The notes under the pieces were generated by a model, which was given only the letters and a program-made list of their open reading frames with translations, was not told where the DNA came from and searched no databases. Shown one piece after another: positions 1 to 4,735 of a stretch of 7,082 nt of DNA. The translations under genes and the position numbers were made by a program. Position 1 is the stretch's first letter. Every line of letters starts with the position of its first letter. The stretch comes from an uncultured Halioglobus sp. (lineage in GTDB: Bacteria; Pseudomonadota; Gammaproteobacteria; Pseudomonadales; Halieaceae): contig CAJQQW010000418.1 of NCBI GenBank assembly GCA_905480565.1, positions 1 to 7,082 on the forward strand, read 5' to 3'.

Positions 1-1019
1 GCCCTGTCCAACTCGCCCAATATAGCCATGATGCCGCCAGCCCGATGGACATCTTCCATATGGTACTGAGGTGTGCTCGGCGCCACTTTGCATAGCTGCG
101 GAACCTTGCGCGAGAGGCGATCAATATCCTGCATGGTGAAATCCAGCTCCGCTTCCTGCGCCGCTGCCAACAGATGGAGAATAGTATTGGTGGAGCCGCC
201 CATGGCGATGTCGAGACTCATGGCATTTTCAAAGGCCTGAAGGTTGGCGATGTTGCGTGGCAGAACGCGCTCGTCGTTATTTCCGTAGTAGCGTTTGCAG
301 AGATCGACCACTACGCGCCCCGCTCGCAGGAATAGTTGTTCCCGGTCGGCATGGGTCGCAAGGGTCGACCCGTTGCCGGGCAGCGACAGTCCTAGTGCTT
401 CGGTCAGGCAGTTCATGGAGTTCGCGGTAAACATGCCTGAACAGGAGCCACAGGTTGGGCAGGCAGAGCGCTCATACTCCGCCACCTCTTCATCAGAGGC
501 GCTATCGTCGGCGGCAATTACCATTGCGTCGATCAGGTCGAGCTTGTTCTCAGATAATTTTGTCTTGCCCGCCTCCATTGGGCCTCCCGAGACAAATACA
601 GTCGGGATATTGAGCCGCATGGCGGCATTGAGCATTCCAGGAGTGATCTTGTCGCAGTTGGAGATGCAGACCATGGCATCGGCACAGTGGGCGTTGACCA
701 TGTATTCCACGGAGTCGGAAATAATGTCGCGAGAGGGCAGACTGTAAAGCATGCCGTCGTGGCCCATGGCGATACCATCATCCACCGCGATGGTGTTGAA
801 CTCTTTGGCAACGCCGCCTGCTGCCTCGATCTCCCGGGCCACCAGTTGACCCAGGTCTTTGAGGTGCACGTGTCCGGGGACGAACTGCGTAAAGGAGTTA
901 ACGACCGCGATGATGGGCTTTTGAAAATCCTCGTCTTTCATGCCTGTGGCGCGCCACAGGGCGCGGGCGCCGGCCATATTGCGGCCATGAGTAGAGGTCT
1001 TGGAGCGAAATTCTGGCAT
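1..1019 (-). CDS. ilvD: Dihydroxy-acid dehydratase IlvD, N-terminal part (cut by left edge)
   Basis: IlvD dehydrates 2,3-dihydroxy-isovalerate and 2,3-dihydroxy-3-methylvalerate to the 2-keto acids that precede valine/leucine and isoleucine, in the cytoplasm, using an Fe-S cluster and Mg2+. I translated 339 codons by hand on the minus strand. The protein starts [20 protein letters not shown], closely matching E. coli IlvD from residue 1, so the ATG at 1017-1019 is well supported. A GGAAG ribosome site (1028-1032) sits 8 bases upstream. Visible signatures are [14 protein letters not shown] (about 41-53), SNCDK with Cys122-Asp123-Lys124 (cluster ligand, metal ligand and the Lys that is carbamylated in the family), [10 protein letters not shown] (187-196), and GGSTNT. 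The cysteine of [2Fe-2S]-type enzymes aligns with Gly49 here, so this is probably the oxygen-sensitive [4Fe-4S] E. coli type. The family is about 610 residues, so roughly the last 270 lie outside the window. No frameshift is seen. Confidence 0.98.
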   Translation of the reverse strand, partial: MPEFRSKTSTHGRNMAGARALWRATGMKDEDFQKPIIAVVNSFTQFVPGHVHLKDLGQLVAREIEAAGGVAKEFNTIAVDDGIAMGHDGMLYSLPSRDIISDSVEYMVNAHCADAMVCISNCDKITPGMLNAAMRLNIPTVFVSGGPMEAGKTKLSENKLDLIDAMVIAADDSASDEEVAEYERSACPTCGSCSGMFTANSMNCLTEALGLSLPGNGSTLATHADREQLFLRAGRVVVDLCKRYYGNNDERVLPRNIANLQAFENAMSLDIAMGGSTNTILHLLAAAQEAELDFTMQDIDRLSRKVPQLCKVAPSTPQYHMEDVHRAGGIMAILGELDR

Positions 1020-1091
1020 CTTATTGTCTTCCGGCGGCGGCTGTTTTACTGAAAAAGCGACCTGCGTCGATCTAAAAAAAAAGAGGAGTAA

Positions 1092-1100
1092 AGAATAGCA
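1092..1100 (-). promoter_or_regulatory. Candidate ilvD promoter (extended -10)
   Basis: Read on the minus strand, TGC is followed by TATTCT, giving an extended -10 pattern (TGnTATnnT). No good -35 hexamer lies 16-18 bases upstream. Transcription would start near 1085 and give a leader of about 65 bases that includes a run of nine T (1074-1082). I see no leader peptide rich in Ile, Val or Leu, so classical ilv attenuation is not supported. This is a motif match only. Confidence 0.35.
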
Positions 1101-1178
1101 GAATTTGCTTATTTTTTCCTGCCGCAAGTTGCCATTATGTGCGCAGTCCGGAAGGTAAGCCCCAACCGCTATAGGGCG

Positions 1179-1195
1179 TGCTGCCTCTGGCAGCA
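1179..1195. repeat. Perfect 7-bp hairpin with 3-base loop
   Basis: TGCTGCC, loop TCT, then GGCAGCA form a perfect inverted repeat. No T-run follows on either strand, so it is not a typical Rho-independent terminator. It lies between the outward-facing ilvD and rlpA promoters. It could be a structured part of a small RNA, an operator, or chance. Function is unknown. Confidence 0.5.
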
Positions 1196-1217
1196 TCATC
1201 CATAGTCGGGTATTGAA

Positions 1218-1229
1218 GGCCGCTCGGCC
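1218..1229. repeat. GC-rich hairpin GGCCG-CT-CGGCC with T5 a few bases on
   Basis: Five-base arms (or four-base arms with a 4-base loop) form a perfect GC inverted repeat. Seven bases later on the plus strand comes TTTTT (1237-1241). The T-run is not adjacent and the stem is short, so as a terminator it is weak. No plus-strand gene lies upstream that would need one, unless an unannotated small RNA does. Confidence 0.35.
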
Positions 1230-1310
1230 ACTGTAGTTTTTGACCCTAAAAGTGTCGACCCAACTATGCGAACCCTTTAAAGTACCCGTCGCCCCGAGCT
1301 GATCGCGCGC

Positions 1311-1319
1311 TGCTATAAT
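1311..1319 (+). promoter_or_regulatory. Candidate extended -10 promoter for rlpA-like gene
   Basis: TGC followed by TATAAT is a perfect TGnTATAAT extended -10. The -35 zone (about 1291-1297) is GC-rich and does not match TTGACA, which extended -10 promoters tolerate. Initiation near 1326 would give a leader of about 144 bases before the ATG at 1470. This is inferred from sequence only. Confidence 0.5.
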
Positions 1320-1341
1320 AGCTGTAAAACTTGCCGCGGTG

Positions 1342-1357
1342 GATTACTCTGGTAATC
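1342..1357 (+). other. Hairpin in predicted rlpA 5' leader
   Basis: GATTAC, loop TCTG, then GTAATC form a perfect 6-bp stem. Partial pairing of flanking GC-rich bases (about 1333-1341 with 1358-1365) could extend it with bulges. It lies in the putative transcript between the extended -10 and the start codon. I recognise no riboswitch or thermometer family. Confidence 0.4.
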
Positions 1358-1469
1358 TCGCTGCGCGTTGTAATGCGGAGGCGCATATTTTGTAAAACAC
1401 GATAGTTAATCGTTAGATGACAATACTTTGGTCAAGCCTTTTTCGCTCAAATGCCACGAGGAAAAGAAA

Positions 1470-1877
1470 ATGAAGCGAGTCGTACTATGTATATTTATCC
1501 TTATTGTTTCTGCCTGTTCGGCTCAGCCAGCCCGGGAGTCCGCGGTTGAACCCGCTGCGAAGGCAAAGGACGTTACGAAGAGCGCCTATACCCAAACCGG
1601 TAAGGCCTCTTTTTACGCGGATAAATATCAGGGGCGTCAGACGGCCAGCGGCGACCTGCTGGATCATGAAGAACTGACTGCCGCTCATACCAAGCTGCCT
1701 TTTGGTACCAAGGTCAGGGTCACCAACACCAGTAATGGTAAGAGCACAATTGTTATCGTCACAGACAGAGGGCCGTTCGTGGAGGGCCGTATAATCGATT
1801 TGACAAAATCCGCGTTTGATCAAATCGGTGACAGGAACGAGGGCGTCATCACGGTCCAAATTGAAGTCATAGAATAA
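1470..1877 (+). CDS. rlpA: RlpA-like septal-ring lipoprotein (DPBB domain, no SPOR)
   Basis: This 135-residue predicted lipoprotein belongs to the RlpA family, whose studied members are outer-membrane lytic transglycosylases that cleave glycan strands lacking stem peptides. I chose the ATG at 1470 because GAGGA (1458-1462) lies 7 bases upstream and it opens directly into a signal peptide (Lys-Arg, hydrophobic run, lipobox VSAC, lipidated Cys16). An upstream in-frame TTG at 1428 would bury the signal. Residues 41-133 form the double-psi beta-barrel: GKASFYADKYQGRQTASGD (44-62), TAAH (70-73), LPFGTKVRVTN (76-86), TDRGPF (98-103), RIIDLT (107-112). Asp99 and His73 match conserved family positions, but Asp62 replaces the usual catalytic Glu. 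The peptidoglycan-binding SPOR domain of larger RlpA proteins is absent, so it may be a short paralogue rather than the main RlpA. Codon use looks more A/T-rich than its neighbours. Confidence 0.9.
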   Translation: MKRVVLCIFILIVSACSAQPARESAVEPAAKAKDVTKSAYTQTGKASFYADKYQGRQTASGDLLDHEELTAAHTKLPFGTKVRVTNTSNGKSTIVIVTDRGPFVEGRIIDLTKSAFDQIGDRNEGVITVQIEVIE

Positions 1878-2033
1878 TGACTGTGGAATGCGTCGGTGAT
1901 CGAGACCAAGTAATCGCGCAGTGTGATCCAATCGTGCCGGGAGTTTGATGCGCTCTAGTTGCTGTCTGCCTCACAGAGAGAGAAAGCATTTACAGGTTTG
2001 CGCGCTGGGGCCGGGCCAGCACACGGCAGGGCA
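1878..2033. other. Convergent gap between rlpA-like gene and argA
   Basis: These 156 bases lie between the ends of two converging genes. No coding frame is supported. I see no stem followed by a T-run on either strand, so termination here may depend on Rho or on the weak GC stem at 2004-2020. Confidence 0.5.
2004..2020 (-). terminator. Weak GC hairpin just after argA stop
   Basis: Read from argA, GCTGG and CCAGC pair around a GC-rich 7-base loop, starting 13 bases past the argA stop codon. No T-run follows, so this would be an atypical terminator at best, or an mRNA 3'-end stabiliser. Confidence 0.2.
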
Positions 2034-3338
2034 TTAAAGCGCCTTGAAGAACACCTTTGAGTTGCGCTGCAGGTTGTAAAGCGATTGCTTCTTCCCGGGG
2101 AGAGCCTCTCTACCGGATTCGATAAAGCCCTGCTCGATAAACCAGTGAGCGGTCTGCGTTGTCAATACAAATACATGGGCCAGCCCCAGTGCGCGCGCCT
2201 GGTGCTCCAGCTCCTGCAGCAGGCGTTGGCCGCGCTGGCCGCCCCTGTAGTCGGGGTGCGAGACGATGCAGGCTATCTCGCCACAGGCGTCTGGCTTGAA
2301 GGGATAAAGCGCGGCCGCGGCGATGATGCGCCCATCGCGCACCAACACACGAAACTGACCGATTTCTCCTTCCAGCAATTCCCGCGAACGTTTAAGCAAC
2401 ACCCCCTGCTGCTCTAGCGGTTCGATTAACTCCAGAATGCCGCCCACGTCATCGATATTGGCCTGCCGGGATTTCTCGAAATCATCGTCTGCGACAAGTG
2501 TGCCGCTGCCGTCGTGGGTGAAAAGTTCTTCCAGCAGTGCACAATCATCTGCGTGACTGATGATATGACATCTTTCTACCCCGTTTAGGCACGCCTGTCG
2601 GGCAGTATCCAGTAACTGTGTTTGCTCTGCGTTGACCGCGCTTATGGTGCTGATCTCGCCAGCCTTGCACTGCGCAATGAGCGCCCCGGTGATGTCGACG
2701 ATGCCAGGGGCCTCACCGAACAGTACCAGTTTGTCGGCGTTGATCGCGGCCGAGCACTGCACGGCGATATCTTGCAGAGCCAGGTTAAATATTTCACCCG
2801 TGGGCGAGTATCCCAATGGCGAGAGCAGGACAATAGCTCCGTCCTCCAGCTGTCGGTTGATTCCCTGAGCATCTATACGGCGCACCTTGCCCGTATGGTG
2901 AAAATCCACGCCGTCCACCACCCCGATGGGGCGGGCAGTGACAAAATTGCCCGAGCACACGCGCATGCTGGCGCCTTGCATGGGAGAGTTGGGCAGTCCC
3001 ATAGACAATAGTGCTTCTATTTGCGCTCGCAGAGAGCCTGCTGCATCCTTCACGCATTCGAGTGCGGCATGGTCGGTGATGCGCATGCCGTCGTGAAAGC
3101 CGGTTTCGAGACCAGCGCTCGACAGGCGTTGGTCAATCTGCAGCCGTGATCCATGAATCACTACGAGGCGCACCCCCAAGCTATTCAGCAGGGCGATATC
3201 GTGGATGATAGTGGAGAAGTTTTCATGTTGCGCGGCGGCGCCCCCCAGCATCAGCACGAAGGTCTTGCCCCGGTGTGCATTGATGTAGGGTGCGGAGTTT
3301 CGCAGCCAGCGAATGTGATCCCGCCCTTGCGTTGTCAC
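2034..3338 (-). CDS. argA: Amino-acid N-acetyltransferase (N-acetylglutamate synthase) ArgA
   Basis: ArgA transfers acetyl from acetyl-CoA to glutamate, the first committed step of arginine synthesis, in the cytoplasm. With the GTG at 3336-3338 it is 434 residues (E. coli 443). Residues about 1-275 are the amino-acid-kinase-like domain that in the family carries arginine feedback control: SAPYINAHRGKTFVLMLGG (15-33), HENFSTI, VSGNF-like CSGNF (128-132). Residues about 292-434 are the GNAT acetyltransferase: DVGGILELIEPLEQQGVLLKR, the acetyl-CoA loop HPDYRGGQRG (361-370), VLTTQTAHWF, and LYNLQRNSKV. I prefer this GTG over the TTG at 3348-3350. GGAAAC (3343-3348) is spaced as its ribosome site, the TTG has none, and the resulting N-terminus matches E. 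coli in length. An ATG at 3353-3355 is out of frame and stops at once. It lies 118 bases downstream of argE on the same strand, so cotranscription is possible. Confidence 0.97.
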   Translation of the reverse strand: MTTQGRDHIRWLRNSAPYINAHRGKTFVLMLGGAAAQHENFSTIIHDIALLNSLGVRLVVIHGSRLQIDQRLSSAGLETGFHDGMRITDHAALECVKDAAGSLRAQIEALLSMGLPNSPMQGASMRVCSGNFVTARPIGVVDGVDFHHTGKVRRIDAQGINRQLEDGAIVLLSPLGYSPTGEIFNLALQDIAVQCSAAINADKLVLFGEAPGIVDITGALIAQCKAGEISTISAVNAEQTQLLDTARQACLNGVERCHIISHADDCALLEELFTHDGSGTLVADDDFEKSRQANIDDVGGILELIEPLEQQGVLLKRSRELLEGEIGQFRVLVRDGRIIAAAALYPFKPDACGEIACIVSHPDYRGGQRGQRLLQELEHQARALGLAHVFVLTTQTAHWFIEQGFIESGREALPGKKQSLYNLQRNSKVFFKAL

Positions 3339-3357
3339 GTGTGTTTCCAAGCCATTG

Positions 3358-3373
3358 ATAAATGTATATTTAT
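3358..3373. promoter_or_regulatory. AT-rich palindrome upstream of argA (possible ARG box)
   Basis: ATAAAT-GTAT-ATTTAT is a perfect 6-bp inverted repeat around a 4-base centre, 20 bases upstream of the argA GTG. The hexameric repressor ArgR binds 18-bp AT-rich palindromes with an AAT-WWWW-ATT core, and this site keeps that core except for one G in the centre and changes at the outer G/C positions. It could instead be part of an argA -10 region. I found no convincing -35/-10 pair. Confidence 0.35.
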
Positions 3374-3388
3374 TGAAAGAGTTGTAAG

Positions 3389-3415
3389 GGTACCTAAGCC
3401 TGCGTCCGGTACCTA
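3389..3415. repeat. Direct repeat GGTACCTA, 19-base period
   Basis: GGTACCTA occurs at 3389-3396 and again at 3408-3415 in the argE-argA gap. GGTACC is itself palindromic, so the copies can also pair as a 6-bp stem with a 13-base loop. A 19-base period is close to two helical turns, which would put two protein sites on one face. It could be an activator/repressor site or a weak processing hairpin between the cistrons. Confidence 0.45.
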
Positions 3416-3456
3416 GGGCAATATTGCACAGTCCGTGTCGGTGTGCCGCGGCCGGG

Positions 3457-4608
3457 TCAGAGGCAATAGTGACGGATACATTGCTCCAGAAGCGCTATGC
3501 AGGGCTGTATCTGCTCAAGTTCGAGGTATTCATCTGGTTGGTGTGCCCGGTCGATAGAGCCAGGCCCCATGACCACGGTCTCCATCCCCAGTGCCTGCAG
3601 GAAGGGCGCTTCAGTGGCAAATGCAACTGATTCTGCCTGGTATCCGGTAAGGGTTTCAGCCAGTCGCACCAGCTCGCTGCCGGCGGCCTGTTCAAAGGGC
3701 TCAATGCTGTCGATCAGGGAGTTGAGCTCGATATTCAGCCCCAGTGTCTCCGCTAACCCCTCAAGCCGGCCTTCTATTTCATTACGTACGCCGCTATTGC
3801 TACTGCCCGGTGTCATCCGCAGGTCAAAGTGCAGCGCTGTTTTACCGCAGATTCGATTGGGGCTGTCGCCGCCATGTATACAGCCCAGGTTCAACGTGGG
3901 AAACGCGACGCTGAAAAAATCATTGTTATAGCGCGTGGCGAGCTGCTGACGGAATGTCATGAGATCGCTGATCACCGCGTGCATACCATCCAGCGCATTG
4001 TTGCCCAGATCAGGATTAGAGGAATGTCCGGCGCGGCCGGTCACAGTCACCGACTCCATCATGATGCCTTTGTGCATGCGCACAGGGACCAGTGAGGTGG
4101 GCTCGCCGATAATGGCTGCACGTCCTAAAGGGCGCCCCGAGGCGGCCAGTTGCCGCGCGCCGGCCATAGAGCTTTCTTCGTCGGCTGTGGCCAGCAGGAT
4201 CAGTGGCTGTTTAAACGCCATGTCGTTGAAAGTGCTGGCGGCGGCGAGGGCCAGCGGAAAGAAACCCTTCATATCAGTGCTGCCCAAACCATACAGTCGG
4301 TTGTCCCGCTCGGAGAGACCGAGGGGGTCGCTCTGCCAGCGGCCCTCGTCAAAAGGAACCGTATCTGTATGCCCGGAGAGCACCAGCCCCCCGGGACCAC
4401 TGCCGCGTGTGGCGATGAGGTTGGCCTTGCTCCCTCCGGGAGTCACGGGTTGTATCTCGATGGTAAACGCCATATTTTCAAGCCAACCGGCGAGCAGATC
4501 GATCACGGCGCGGTTGCCCTGGTCCCAACCGGGATCGGTGGAGCTTACAGAAGGCGTGCTGACCAGTTGCCGCAACTGGTCGACAATGATTTTAGGAGAC
4601 TTGGACAT
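3457..4608 (-). CDS. argE: Acetylornithine deacetylase ArgE (M20 metallopeptidase family)
   Basis: ArgE hydrolyses N2-acetyl-L-ornithine to ornithine and acetate, the fifth step of the linear arginine pathway, as a cytoplasmic di-zinc enzyme. From the ATG at 4606-4608 it is 383 residues, the same as E. coli ArgE. Metal and catalytic residues fall at nearly the E. coli positions: His80 and Asp82 in SGHTDTVPF, Asp112 in STDMKGFF, Glu144-Glu145 in ATADEESSMAGAR, Glu169 in IIGEPTSL, His356 in IDRAHQPDEYLE. The dimerisation (lid) region, about 180-290, contains GHSSNP and TLNLGCIHGGDSPNRIC. A further in-frame ATG at 4621-4623 would add five residues (MLGGP). It has no ribosome site and would lie about 6 bases from the inferred transcript start, whereas GGTGG (4613-4617) serves the downstream ATG. 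The gene is transcribed toward argA and is divergent from the secretion-type ATPase gene. Confidence 0.97.
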   Translation of the reverse strand: MSKSPKIIVDQLRQLVSTPSVSSTDPGWDQGNRAVIDLLAGWLENMAFTIEIQPVTPGGSKANLIATRGSGPGGLVLSGHTDTVPFDEGRWQSDPLGLSERDNRLYGLGSTDMKGFFPLALAAASTFNDMAFKQPLILLATADEESSMAGARQLAASGRPLGRAAIIGEPTSLVPVRMHKGIMMESVTVTGRAGHSSNPDLGNNALDGMHAVISDLMTFRQQLATRYNNDFFSVAFPTLNLGCIHGGDSPNRICGKTALHFDLRMTPGSSNSGVRNEIEGRLEGLAETLGLNIELNSLIDSIEPFEQAAGSELVRLAETLTGYQAESVAFATEAPFLQALGMETVVMGPGSIDRAHQPDEYLELEQIQPCIALLEQCIRHYCL

Positions 4609-4635
4609 GGGGCCACCGAGCATGGAAACAAGGTC

Positions 4636-4664
4636 AGTGTAGACAAGGGCGCAAGGAAGTCCAA
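4636..4664 (-). promoter_or_regulatory. Candidate sigma-70 promoter for argE
   Basis: On the minus strand, TTGGAC (4664-4659) and TACACT (4641-4636) are separated by exactly 17 bases. The -10 matches 4 of 6 consensus bases and the -35 matches 3 of 6. Initiation would fall near 4629, about 20 bases before the preferred argE ATG, which leaves room for its GGTGG ribosome site. Confidence 0.5.
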
Positions 4665-4671
4665 GTGCGGT

Positions 4672-4691
4672 GCAACACCCAAGGGTATTGC
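4672..4691. promoter_or_regulatory. Imperfect inverted repeat between argE and the ATPase gene
   Basis: GCAACACCC-AA-GGGTATTGC forms 9-base arms with a single mismatch (C against A). Its centre lies about 50 bases upstream of the inferred argE transcript start, just beyond the -35, a position typical of activator sites. It also lies upstream of the divergent ATPase gene. I do not recognise the regulator. Confidence 0.4.
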
Positions 4692-4701
4692 GCGCTGACC
4701 T

Positions 4702-4709
4702 GTGTACAC
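4702..4709. repeat. Short palindrome GTGTACAC upstream of ATPase gene
   Basis: A perfect 8-base palindrome lies 26 bases before the ATPase start codon. Flanking bases extend the symmetry imperfectly (C.GTGTACAC.G). It overlaps TACACT (4705-4710), a -10-like hexamer without a well-placed -35. It may be an operator or chance. Confidence 0.25.
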
Positions 4710-4735
4710 TGTGTTAGCATGTTTTAGCCTAAAAA

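Larger units (their letters stand above)
1020..1469. other. Divergent ilvD/rlpA intergenic region, 450 bases
   Basis: I found no credible coding frame here. The region contains an A9 run (1074-1082), a candidate ilvD promoter (1092-1100), two compact hairpins (1179-1195 and 1218-1229), an extended -10 facing rlpA (1311-1319), a hairpin in the predicted rlpA leader (1342-1357), and an 8-base direct repeat TGTAAAAC (1323-1330 and 1391-1398). It is unusually long for a gap between two ordinary housekeeping genes. It could therefore hold a small RNA, but I recognise no family, and 6S RNA and tRNA do not fit. Confidence 0.6.

Noticed and set aside
295..747. 150-codon plus-strand open frame at the left end
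   Set aside because: It is antisense to ilvD, whose reading frame gives a near-continuous match to E. coli IlvD.
1051..1072. Attenuator-like hairpin (CGAC-GCAG-GTCG plus T5) in the ilvD leader
   Set aside because: The stem is only 4 bp and no leader peptide rich in branched-chain residues precedes it; the one small upstream ORF (about 8 residues) lies before the predicted promoter.
1100..1310. 6S RNA or tRNA in the ilvD/rlpA intergenic region
   Set aside because: No tRNA arms or T-loop signature, no recognisable 6S conserved ends, and no zapA or ygfA neighbour.
1428..1469. TTG at 1428 as start of the rlpA-like gene
   Set aside because: It would add 14 residues before the signal peptide and has no ribosome site, whereas ATG 1470 has GAGGA at good spacing and opens into a lipoprotein signal.
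4621..4623. Upstream ATG as argE start
   Set aside because: It has no ribosome site and lies almost at the inferred transcript start. The ATG at 4606-4608 gives 383 residues with metal-ligand numbering that matches E. coli ArgE.
3959..4642. 227-codon open frame on the plus strand, antisense to argE
   Set aside because: It lies wholly opposite a well-supported argE, its translation is low-complexity and resembles no family, and it is explained by GC-rich codon structure.
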